DNA of 5,923 nt from an uncultured Leptolyngbya sp. GTDB taxonomy: Bacteria; Cyanobacteriota; Cyanobacteriia; Phormidesmidales; Phormidesmidaceae. The notes beneath the pieces were generated by a model. The model had not been told where the DNA came from. It did no database searches and was given only the letters and a program-made list of their open reading frames with translations. The stretch spans positions 1 through 5,923 of the forward strand of contig CALBPH010000679.1 of NCBI GenBank assembly GCA_937899365.1, read 5' to 3'. Shown one piece after another: positions 1 to 5,408 of this stretch. The position numbers and the translations under genes are program-made. Each line of letters begins with the position of its first letter. The stretch's first letter is position 1.

Positions 1-846
1 GGCAAAGTCGGCGGTGCCATCCCGCAGCACGTCGCGGGCTGCCACATAGGGGGGTACGTCGCACACAATCTCACCCCGTTTAAAGCCACCATAGGCCTGT
101 CGATAAAGCTCATTGGGGGCAAATAACAAGCGTTCATTGGCCTGGGTCAAGTAGCGATACGGCCCCGTACCCACGGGCTGAAAATTAGCCGGTGCTTCAC
201 GAGCGTCGCGGTTGTTAAAGTCCTTGAACAAATGCTCTGGCAAAATCAGACCATTTAAGCCCGTAAACGGAGTTTGCCAGCTAGCGGTGGGTTGCTTAAA
301 GGTGATTTTTACCGTGTGGTCATCCACCGCTTTGACCGATCTAATGTCTCGGTAATATTGGGCCGTCACGGCCGCAACCGCGGAGTTAGTAATAAATTTA
401 TAGGTAAAGACAACATCCTCAGCTGTCAGGGGTTCGCCATCTGACCAGCGCAGTGTTTCCTGTAGTCGCCACGTGACCGAGCGGCCGTCCTCACTAATGT
501 CACCATTATCTAAAGAGGGTAGCGAGGCGGCTAAAACCGGTATTAGCTGTCCGTCAGGTCCATAGCTGGCTAAGGGTTCATAGACAATGCGGGCCGCTTC
601 AAAATCCTGAAAACCAGTGGCCAAATGGGGGTTTAGGGTGACGGGTGACCGGCTATAAATTAGCGTCAGTACATCGGGGGCCGCGACCACGTCTTCGACC
701 GAGTCATCGTGGGGAGAGCCGAGGCTGGTCGGTGGGGGGGGTACCGGCTGTTGACACCCGGCTACTGCTAACAATGCCACTAGGCTGGCCATCCTTTTTT
801 GCATAGAGGGGAGCTGCAGTAAGGAATTAGACCAGGGAAAAACCAT
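1..846 (-). CDS. ABC transporter substrate-binding lipoprotein, family 5 (partial)
   Basis: This encodes an extracytoplasmic solute-binding protein of the SBP_bac_5 class (DppA/OppA/NikA type), which captures peptides or similar solutes for an ABC importer. The visible 282 residues are the N-terminal half of a family that is usually 500-600 residues. The C-terminus lies beyond base 1. Residues 15-31 read as a lipoprotein signal: Met-Gln-Lys-Arg, a hydrophobic stretch, then the lipobox Val-Ala-Gly-Cys with Cys31 as the lipidation site. A Pro-rich linker follows. Family hallmarks are 'LNPHLATGFQDFEAARIVYEPL' region residues 71-92, 'WSDGEPLTAEDVVFTY' at 134-149 and 'PVGTGPYR' at 224-231. The first ATG is at 846, but the in-frame ATG at 804 gives a more typical 17-residue signal peptide, and neither has a Shine-Dalgarno. 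The substrate cannot be told from sequence. No permease or ATPase partner is visible, since the ATPase at the right end is of another class. Confidence 0.93.
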   Translation of the reverse strand, partial: MVFPWSNSLLQLPSMQKRMASLVALLAVAGCQQPVPPPPTSLGSPHDDSVEDVVAAPDVLTLIYSRSPVTLNPHLATGFQDFEAARIVYEPLASYGPDGQLIPVLAASLPSLDNGDISEDGRSVTWRLQETLRWSDGEPLTAEDVVFTYKFITNSAVAAVTAQYYRDIRSVKAVDDHTVKITFKQPTASWQTPFTGLNGLILPEHLFKDFNNRDAREAPANFQPVGTGPYRYLTQANERLLFAPNELYRQAYGGFKRGEIVCDVPPYVAARDVLRDGTADFA

Positions 847-1009
847 GTTTGCTCGATTGCGTTGCTGTGATCATGTTTGATAGTAGCCTTTGCCGTTGCA
901 AAGTTGGCGGGAGTGGATCACAGCGACAGCATCGTACCAACGCCCCAGATTTTTCCTGACTACTGTCCTTTTCTGCGAAGACATAACTGGTAGATGCACC
1001 CTGATGTCC

Positions 1010-1039
1010 TCCCCGGCGAATTTCGCTGGGGATTTTTTT
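1010..1039 (+). terminator. rho-independent terminator, plus strand, no upstream gene
   Basis: TCCCCGGCG pairs with CGCTGGGGA (9 bp including one G-U) around a 5-base AATTT loop, and a run of seven T follows directly. The reverse strand has no U-tract, so it works only on plus-strand transcripts. No plus-strand coding gene precedes it, which suggests either a small RNA starting somewhere in about 850-950 or a stop for antisense transcription away from the lipoprotein promoter. Confidence 0.8.
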
Positions 1040-1111
1040 GCGTATTTTTATTGCATGTCAGGCTGCGGAATTTGAATTACGGCCAACGCTATAGGTCAGC
1101 AACATCCCAGA

Positions 1112-1156
1112 TCAACCATGCGCCTGCTAGCCAAAGGCCAACAGACGCATGGTCAA
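1112..1156 (-). terminator. long hairpin downstream of the 1187-1528 gene, RNA-strand specific
   Basis: On the minus strand ACCATGCGTCTGTTGGCC pairs with GGCTAGCAGGCGCATGGT across a UUU loop. This gives 18 continuous pairs, three of them G-U, and three more (U-A, U-G, G-U) extend the base to 21. On the plus strand every wobble becomes an A-C mismatch, so the fold is made for minus-strand RNA, the transcript of the gene ending at 1187. There is no U-run after it. It may therefore act as a 3'-end stabiliser, processing site or Rho-type stop rather than a textbook terminator. Confidence 0.5.
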
Positions 1157-1186
1157 AGATATTTCTGTCTTTAAGTGTCCTTAAGA

Positions 1187-1528
1187 CTACTCAGCAGAGG
1201 CTGCAGCGCTGGCCTCTTCGGCAGGTGCTGCAGTTTCGGCATCGGTGTCGGTACTGGCGTCGGCACTGGCGTCATCAGCAGATGTGTCAGTGGCTTCTTC
1301 TTCAGCTACCTCCGGCTCGGGTTCCGGTTCCACTTTCTTCGTGGGTTTAGGTCCTCGCATTAGCGCTGGATTAACCGGAGCTTTTTTCTCCTTGTCATCT
1401 TTGCCGCGTCGGCCCTTGCCCTTGCCCTTGCCTTTGCCCCTGCTTTTGTCCTTATCAAACGAAGGCTTACGAGCTTCCCGTTCTTCTTCGGGGGGACGAT
1501 CTTTCTTTAAAATCGGCTTGTCTACCAT
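1187..1528 (-). CDS. low-complexity charged conserved hypothetical protein
   Basis: This is a 113-residue protein of unknown function. Three zones are clear. Residues 1-27 are highly charged with a 'LKKDRPPEEEREARKP' core. Residues 28-50 are a Lys-Gly/Arg-rich tract (repeated Lys-Gly pairs, then RRGKDDKEKK). After a short less biased link 'PVNPALMRGPKP' (residues 51-62), the tail is acidic and Ala/Ser/Thr/Asp/Glu-rich. No membrane segment, signal peptide or Cys is present, so it is probably cytoplasmic and largely disordered. The basic tract could contact RNA, DNA or acidic membranes (inference). The start is supported by GGAG four bases before the ATG, the only convincing Shine-Dalgarno in the window. 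The opposite frame is also open, but only as an Ala/Ser/Leu/Pro shadow of the biased composition. The conserved-looking core resembles cyanobacterial hypotheticals that I cannot name. Confidence 0.8.
   Translation of the reverse strand: MVDKPILKKDRPPEEEREARKPSFDKDKSRGKGKGKGKGRRGKDDKEKKAPVNPALMRGPKPTKKVEPEPEPEVAEEEATDTSADDASADASTDTDAETAAPAEEASAAASAE
1412..1447 (-). repeat. hexanucleotide tandem repeat encoding Lys-Gly pairs
   Basis: Six consecutive hexamers read on the plus strand as GCCCTT three times, then the variants GCCTTT, GCCCCT and GCTTTT. On the coding (minus) strand AAGGGC specifies Lys-Gly. In-frame repeat-number changes would lengthen or shorten the basic tract without breaking the gene. 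Confidence 0.8.
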
Positions 1529-1571
1529 GGCACTCCGTCAATTCTGCTTAGTGATCCTAACATTTGCTTAA

Positions 1572-1608
1572 GGATTTACTGTGGTGGCTTTTGGGCCACA
1601 GTAAATCC
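1572..1608 (-). terminator. perfect 13-bp inverted repeat after the radical SAM gene
   Basis: GGATTTACTGTGG and CCACAGTAAATCC are exact reverse complements with an 11-base spacer. The element begins 12 bases after the radical SAM stop codon and ends 43 bases before the start of the 113-residue gene (minus-strand order). There is no U-tract on either side. It may be a weak terminator, an intercistronic stabilising hairpin, or an operator for the downstream gene. Because the arms match perfectly, the strand cannot be decided from the repeat alone. Confidence 0.5.
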
Positions 1609-1620
1609 ATGGCTGACAAC

Positions 1621-3201
1621 TTATAGCGTCAAGAGTTCTGGCTGCTTAGGTTGCTGAGCTTTGACGGGGGCCGTTAGGGCCTCTTCTAAGGGAGCCAATC
1701 CTACCCGCTCTTCCAAAATATCCATGACTTCTCGCCCAAAATCGTTGGGGTTTTGGCGGAATGCCTTGAGACAGACATCACCAAAGAACGAACCTAGGGG
1801 TTCTGGATTCCAGAGCAGCTTATTGGCAACCCATGGTAAGTGAATTGCCAGGGGGTTGTAGTCCTTTTTAAGGATGTTGTTTTCGATGGCGTAGGTTTCT
1901 AGATGGGTGTGGGGCTGCAGACCAATAAAGAAGATGGCGGGCTCTACCTTGTCACGGCCAAAAACGGCCTCTAGGGCTCGGTGGTAAGCCAGGGTTTGGC
2001 GAATGGTCTCAGTCCGTTCATCGATCACATTAAAGGAGTAGTTGACCGATACCAAATCGTTAAAACCGGCGGCTTTGAGGTCACGGCAGTTTTGCAAAAC
2101 GGTTCTCAGGTTGTACCCCATCCGCATTTTACGTACCAGCTCCTGGGAGCCGCTGGTAATGCCGATCTCAAAGTAGTTCATCCCCGTTTTTACCATCAGG
2201 TCGCACAGCTCGGGGGTCAGGTTGTCGGCGCGAATATAGGCAGCCCAATGGATATCTTCCATGCCCGAGTCGACAATCTTTTGCAGCAGTTCCACCGCAT
2301 CGTCTATAAATCGACGGGCTGGAATAAACTGAGCATCGGTAAACCAGAAATTGCGAATGCCGCGATCATAGAGCTGCCGTATTTCCTTCACGACTTCATC
2401 GGCAGGATTAATCCGTACCTGTTTGCCTTCTACAACGGTGTAGATGCAGTAGCAGCAGTTGTGAGGGCAGCCCCGCTTGGTTTGAACCCCAATATAAAAG
2501 TCGTTTTCCTGCAGGTAGTATTCAAACTCGGGCCAGATTTTTTCGATGTAGCCGTAGTCGCAGGCACTTTTCTCAATGGCGGTGGGCCATTCGTGAATGA
2601 GTCGCTCTCGAGGTTCAGTTTCGCCAACGATGTAGCAGCGTTCCTGGCTGATGGATTCTTTGCGAATGAGTTTTTCTAGCAGCAGTTCCCCTTCGCCAAC
2701 GGAGACGATTGTGCCCTAGGGCATCATGGAAGCCACTTGCTCATAAAATACGCTGTCGGCACCGCCGCCGACTACCAGCTTGGCATCAGGACAGTAACGC
2801 TTAGCTCGCTTAAACCCGCGCTTAATCAGCCCCGTGTTTTGCCATAGCTCATTTAAATAGGTGCTAACCATGCGCAGACCCCCCATGGCTCCCCGCATTT
2901 TAATTAGGGGGTTGCGGGCATAGTTAAACTCAAATGCATTTTGTAGGGGGTTACCACCGCGGCCGCCAACGGGAGCGTAAATCTGAATATCGCGCAAGGA
3001 AAAGACCAGCAAGTTGGGTTGAAAGTCGTCAATGCAGTGTTCCAAGGCTGAGCCGAAGTCTAACGGTGGCGTGGTTCCCAGATCAAAAATCTGTTGTTCT
3101 ATGTCTGGAAAAACTTTGTGGAGATGATCTGCCAAATACACTACCCCAATGGGAAAAATAGGGTTACAGGGCAGGCGGACATATAGAACTCGGTTGGCCA
3201 T
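1621..3201 (-). pseudogene. B12-binding-domain radical SAM protein interrupted by an in-frame TAG
   Basis: This is a single 527-codon reading frame broken only by TAG at 2718-2716 (codon 162). Codons 1-161 form the N-terminal cobalamin-binding-type domain (start 'MANRVLYVRLPCNPIFPIGV'). After the TAG the same frame continues as 'GTIVSVGEGE' and reaches the radical SAM cluster motif C-x3-C-x2-C at Cys245, Cys249 and Cys252 ('RGCPHNCCYC'). The barrel strand 'YFEIGITSGSQE' lies near residue 343, and the protein ends at residue 526. Such enzymes bind a 4Fe-4S cluster and S-adenosylmethionine, and the B12 subclass often methylates or rearranges unreactive carbons. The sequence closely matches my memory of a cyanobacterial family annotated for photosystem II high-light acclimation, but this is recollection and I could not check it. 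No ATG, GTG or TTG lies in frame between the TAG and the cluster, so reinitiation would not restore the active site. Possible explanations are a recent nonsense mutation, readthrough or suppression, or a sequencing error. The start has no Shine-Dalgarno and sits in a ccATGg context. Confidence 0.88.
2716..2718 (-). other. in-frame amber codon inside the radical SAM gene
   Basis: The codons read CCC TAG GGC, inside the 10-base palindrome GCCCTAGGGC. The flanking protein sequence on both sides is uninterrupted and in the same frame, so one substitution (for example AAG, CAG or GAG to TAG) is enough to explain it. The position lies where the B12-type domain meets a Gly-rich 'VSVGEGE' segment. 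Confidence 0.9.
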
Positions 3202-3231
3202 GGCTACACTGATTGCCTTACGTTATTCAGC

Positions 3232-3266
3232 GTGAAAAAAATGAAGTAAATTTTCAGGTTTTTCAC
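3232..3266 (-). promoter_or_regulatory. inverted repeat upstream of the radical SAM gene
   Basis: GTGAAAAA (3232-3239) and TTTTTCAC (3259-3266) are exact reverse complements. Inner TGAA/TTCA arms are separated from them by a two-base mismatch. The element starts 30 bases upstream of the radical SAM ATG, and a weak TTTACT / AATAAC promoter-like pair (17-base spacing, minus strand) overlaps it, so an operator is plausible. The region is A/T-rich, so chance symmetry is also possible. Confidence 0.3.
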
Positions 3267-3299
3267 ATATCTTTACGATAGCATTGCTAATCTGGGATT

Positions 3300-3461
3300 T
3301 CATCCTCGCAGCCGATTCCTCGTTCTGGAAATGGGGCTAACGGCATAGTAACCAGAGCAACCCACAAAGAAGGAGCTGACAATAAACCCACAAAAACTGG
3401 TGATGTAAGGCACCTTTTTAATATCAGTTGAGTCAGCATTTTTGTTATCTGATGCGGACAT
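3300..3461 (-). CDS. candidate 53-residue single-span membrane protein
   Basis: An ATG at 3461 opens a 53-residue frame ending in TGA at 3302-3300. Residues 1-16 are polar (Ser/Asp/Asn/Lys). Residues 18-41 are hydrophobic and rich in Phe, Gly, Ser and Val, and fit one transmembrane helix. Residues 45-53 are basic (RTRNRLRG), which by the positive-inside rule favours a cytoplasmic C-terminus. The layout matches that of many small thylakoid or plasma-membrane subunits, but I recognise no family. It is on the same strand as the radical SAM gene and ends 98 bases before its start, so the two could be co-transcribed. No Shine-Dalgarno precedes the ATG, which is normal for neighbouring genes. A short TCTTAA/TTAAGA hairpin (3472-3486) lies 10 bases upstream. 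The clear domain structure argues for a real gene, while short length and A/T-rich surroundings argue for caution. Confidence 0.45.
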   Translation of the reverse strand: MSASDNKNADSTDIKKVPYITSFCGFIVSSFFVGCSGYYAVSPISRTRNRLRG

Positions 3462-3528
3462 TAGTGATGGTTCTTAACTTTTAAGAGCTGTTAGATAGTT
3501 TCTAATTTTAAGCAGAAGAATAGGTTGG

Positions 3529-3567
3529 GTTTTAGTTAGGTTTAGATCAAACTCTAACGGTTAAAAC
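3529..3567. repeat. bulged inverted repeat in the divergent spacer
   Basis: GTTTTA-GTTAG-GTTT pairs with AAAC-CTAAC-TAAAAC around a 5-base AGATC loop. This gives 15 pairs interrupted only by one T and by a GGT bulge on the 3' side. It could be an RNA hairpin or a two-sided regulator site. No U-tract follows, so it is not an obvious terminator. Confidence 0.4.
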
Positions 3568-3721
3568 TCTACGCATAGCTTCTGTAAAAAATAACCACAA
3601 CCCTAAGACATATTTTTTATTATTCCTTCGTAGTAATATGCCGCTATGGGCATGTGTGTTAAAGGCGGTTGAAGAGATTGAAAAATCTGGAAACCTCATC
3701 GGTAGCCGCTTTTACAGTTGT

Positions 3722-3749
3722 TTGGGATCGGTGAATGTTATCCTATATT
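3722..3749 (+). promoter_or_regulatory. candidate sigma-70-type promoter for the DUF1830 gene
   Basis: TTGGGA (4 of 6 matches to TTGACA) and TATATT (5 of 6 to TATAAT) are separated by 16 bases. This would place the transcript start near 3756, about 30 bases before the ATG at 3787. It was judged by eye only. Confidence 0.35.
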
Positions 3750-3786
3750 GGAAAATCGTCATACCCTTCTTCACTCCTCACTAACC

Positions 3787-4107
3787 ATGGCACAGACACT
3801 TGATCCCATACCGTTTGATAGTACTGATACTGTCCTATGTTGCTATGTGAATAGCGCTAGTAAAATTCAGGTAGTTAGAATTACAAATATTCAGAATTGG
3901 TATTTTGAACGCGTTGTTTTTCCTGGGCAACGATTGATGTTTGAATCGTCCGTTAAAGGGCAATTGGAAGTGCATTCTGGAGCAATTGCCAGCTCTATTT
4001 TGGAAGATACGATTCCGTGTACTCGCCTAATAATTGCTCAAGCTGAAAATGAGGTGGCTGGAGCTGCTACTGGTTCAGCCGATGCCATGCAGCCGGTACA
4101 TAGTTAG
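3787..4107 (+). CDS. DUF1830 domain-containing protein
   Basis: This is a 106-residue soluble protein of the cyanobacterial DUF1830 family, whose function is unknown. Recognisable family signatures are 'ILCCYVN'-like 'VLCCYVNSASKIQ' at residues 16-28, 'RITNIQNWYFERVVFPGQ' at 31-48, and an 'IPCTRL' segment at 77-81 that carries a further Cys. The last 20 or so residues are Ala/Gly/Ser-rich and probably a flexible tail. There is no signal peptide or membrane helix. The frame is open back to a TTG at 3718, but homology begins after the ATG at 3787, which also has the ccATGg context of other starts here. There is no Shine-Dalgarno. The gene stands alone: an upstream promoter candidate and a downstream hairpin bound it, and a 185-base gap separates it from the next gene. 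Confidence 0.9.
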   Translation: MAQTLDPIPFDSTDTVLCCYVNSASKIQVVRITNIQNWYFERVVFPGQRLMFESSVKGQLEVHSGAIASSILEDTIPCTRLIIAQAENEVAGAATGSADAMQPVHS

Positions 4108-4227
4108 TCGTCAAGTTAGTGGACAACATTAAAATTTGGGTCTCTCAGGCATCGGTGGATTAAACATTTATTAGTGAATGTGGGTACGACGGTTGACTGG
4201 TCCGGTGTTACCTATGTGTGGTAATGC

Positions 4228-4276
4228 TGACACAGTTCTTGGAACGTTAGGTTAGAGCCAAGGACTGTGTCGTTTT
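4228..4276 (+). terminator. 15-bp hairpin with short T run between the DUF1830 and membrane-protein genes
   Basis: GACACAGTTCTTGG pairs with CCAAGGACTGTGTC (one G-U), and an outer U-G pair makes 15 bp around a 15-base loop, followed by TTTT. The wobbles are valid only for plus-strand RNA. It most simply ends the DUF1830 transcript 121 bases after its stop codon. It also finishes only 16 bases before the next ATG, so it could instead sit in that gene's leader and control it. Confidence 0.55.
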
Positions 4277-4292
4277 AGCTAGCGTTAACCCC

Positions 4293-4727
4293 ATGGATTT
4301 GCCGTCTTTTATTTGGTTGTGGCGCATCGCAGCTTGGTCTATGGGACTGTCGCTGACGGTCTATGTTGGTTTGTTGGTGACTGGTGGTGGGGTTTGGTAT
4401 GTCAGTTCCCATCATAAGTCTCTGCTCAGCTGGTTGCGCCTTGTGCATATTGTGTTGGGCGTTGCAGTGCTAGTCCTGGTGCTGCTGCTGCTGGGGATTG
4501 GAATTGTGGGGACCCTCGGGGAACACGGAAGCTTGGGGCACTCCTGGCATTTGGGGGCTGGTTTATTGGTGGTGAGTCTGGTGCTGGCATCGGTGGGCGC
4601 AGCATCTCAGATTGCAACTCGCCCCTGGGCTCGGTCGCTGCATGTTGCGATTAATGGTGTACTTTTTTTGGCTTTTGCGGCGGTTAGCTACAGCGGCTGG
4701 ACCGTGGTGCAGCAGTATTTGCCGTGA
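4293..4727 (+). CDS. four-helix membrane protein, probable DUF4079 family
   Basis: This is a 144-residue integral membrane protein. Four hydrophobic helices fall at about residues 9-37, 48-73, 86-108 and 117-138. Conserved-looking features are the N-terminal 'LWRIAAWSMGLSLTVY', a 'GTLGEHGSLGHSWHLGAG' loop and 'RPWARSLHVAIN' before the last helix. Histidines near helix ends (His52, His83, His86, His117) resemble the placement of haem ligands in small b-type cytochrome membrane proteins, but haem binding is only an inference. The overall pattern fits my memory of cyanobacterial DUF4079 proteins, whose function is unknown. The ATG is in ccATGg context without a Shine-Dalgarno, 16 bases after a strong hairpin. 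A 103-base gap to the next gene leaves room for a separate promoter there. Confidence 0.82.
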   Translation: MDLPSFIWLWRIAAWSMGLSLTVYVGLLVTGGGVWYVSSHHKSLLSWLRLVHIVLGVAVLVLVLLLLGIGIVGTLGEHGSLGHSWHLGAGLLVVSLVLASVGAASQIATRPWARSLHVAINGVLFLAFAAVSYSGWTVVQQYLP

Positions 4728-4777
4728 CGTATGGGGTATGGCATTTGATGCGGTAGCGGCGTGCAACTCGCTGTAAA

Positions 4778-4800
4778 GTTACGTTAAATACTGTTACATT
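4778..4800 (+). promoter_or_regulatory. HLR1-like direct repeat upstream of the 4831 gene
   Basis: GTTACGTT (4778-4785) and GTTACATT (4793-4800) resemble the octamers of HLR1, the RpaB-binding high-light element of cyanobacteria. The second is a full match to the half-site as I recall it, and the first has one mismatch. The spacer is 7 bases instead of the usual 4, so binding is uncertain. The element lies 30 bases before the ATG at 4831. Confidence 0.2.
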
Positions 4801-4830
4801 CAAAATCTCTAGTTTTTCTCATACATAGCT

Positions 4831-5373
4831 ATGGTCTCGGCTGAAGCGATTGATCGATTTCGGATTTCACCGTTGATTAAGGTGACGTTGCTTAGTTTTT
4901 ATGTCGCTCTGTTAGTGCCGCTGCCGTTTTTAGCTCAGGCGACGGATGCACCGGTAAATCCTGGTGTGTTGGTCGTATTGGCGTTGCTGGGGGCACTGTT
5001 CTTAGGGGCTGGATTAAGTGAGCAGGTGCAAACCTCTGATCAGGGTATTGCCATGGTCTCCCCCCTGCCCTGGCGTGGCTGGTCATTGGCCTGGTCAGAG
5101 ATTAAGTCGCTTAAACCCCGCTCGACGGGGCAAAATGGAAGGGTTTATTACTTTATTACTGAGGCCGCAGACCGGGCCTATCTGTTACCGATGCGGGTGG
5201 TGGGGTTTGCTCGGCTGGTGCGTACGGTAGAGGCGAAAACGGGGATTGATACTCAGGATGTGACGCCCCTAGCTCAGCCCTGGATGTATCTGTTTTTGTT
5301 GGTGATGACGGTTTTGTTGTTACTAATGGACGGCTGGACAATTTGGACGGCTACCCATGGCGGTATGGTTTAA
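4831..5373 (+). CDS. membrane protein with PH-like middle domain, unknown function
   Basis: This is a 180-residue protein with hydrophobic segments at about residues 16-34, 46-62 and 151-172. Between the second and third is a soluble region (63-148) with alternating strands. It contains 'EQVQTSDQGIAM', 'RGWSLAWSEIKSLKPRSTGQNG', 'VYYFITEAADRAYLLPMR' and a final helix 'GFARLVRTVEAKTGI'. The strand pattern followed by a helix, together with the 'W-S-E-I' element, resembles bacterial PH-like domains found in small membrane proteins, but I cannot assign a function. I recall similar cyanobacterial hypotheticals. The ABC ATPase gene starts 35 bases downstream on the same strand, so co-transcription is likely, but a physical link to the transporter is unproven. 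The ATG has no Shine-Dalgarno. Confidence 0.85.
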   Translation: MVSAEAIDRFRISPLIKVTLLSFYVALLVPLPFLAQATDAPVNPGVLVVLALLGALFLGAGLSEQVQTSDQGIAMVSPLPWRGWSLAWSEIKSLKPRSTGQNGRVYYFITEAADRAYLLPMRVVGFARLVRTVEAKTGIDTQDVTPLAQPWMYLFLLVMTVLLLLMDGWTIWTATHGGMV

Positions 5374-5408
5374 GGTTTCTGGGGTGAGTACGATGCCCAC
5401 CGTTCTAA

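Larger units (their letters stand above)
847..1186. other. intergenic region with RNA-structure signals
   Basis: This is a 340-base gap between two minus-strand genes, with no convincing protein gene on either strand. It holds a 6-bp inverted repeat CTTTGC/GCAAAG at 888-903, upstream of the lipoprotein gene, which could be an operator or be fortuitous. It also holds a plus-strand intrinsic terminator at 1010-1039 and a long minus-strand hairpin at 1112-1156. The promoter of the lipoprotein gene should lie at about 850-930 on the minus strand, but I find no well-spaced -35/-10 pair. Confidence 0.6.
3462..3786. other. A/T-rich divergent intergenic region
   Basis: This 325-base spacer separates the minus-strand block from the plus-strand block and should carry promoters in both directions. 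I see a bulged inverted repeat at 3529-3567, a small inverted repeat at 3472-3486, and a plausible plus-strand promoter at 3722-3749. A 48-codon open frame at 3638-3784 has no features that support it as a gene. Confidence 0.6.

Noticed and set aside
871..984. 37-residue minus-strand frame upstream of the lipoprotein gene
   Set aside because: It has no ribosome binding site, no hydrophobic or domain pattern, and occupies the expected promoter region.
890..1075. 61-codon plus-strand frame in the left intergenic region
   Set aside because: It runs through the intrinsic terminator stem and T run, which a coding gene would not contain, and it has no ribosome binding site or domain-like sequence.
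994..1571. Overlapping plus-strand frames with Ser/Leu/Ala/Arg-rich translations
   Set aside because: They are shadows of the biased low-complexity gene on the minus strand and of the intergenic region. The minus frame has the Shine-Dalgarno and the more sensible protein.
1621..2391. Separate gene for the C-terminal radical SAM part starting at the GTG at 2391
   Set aside because: This start lies after the 4Fe-4S cysteine motif and would give a protein without its catalytic cluster. It is simply the distal part of the interrupted gene.
1981..2679. 232-codon plus-strand open frame
   Set aside because: It lies wholly antisense to the radical SAM gene, whose protein sequence is clearly family-like. 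The plus-strand translation has no recognisable domain.
2716..2718. Pyrrolysine insertion at the TAG
   Set aside because: I know of no pyrrolysine system in cyanobacteria, and no matching RNA element is evident downstream. Mutation, error or ordinary readthrough are simpler explanations.
3638..3784. 48-codon plus-strand frame ending 2 bases before the DUF1830 ATG
   Set aside because: It could be an upstream ORF, but it overlaps the best promoter candidate, lacks a ribosome binding site and has no recognisable pattern.
3718..3786. TTG-initiated N-terminal extension of the DUF1830 protein
   Set aside because: The extra 23 residues do not resemble the family, overlap the promoter candidate, and the ATG at 3787 has the local ccATGg start context.
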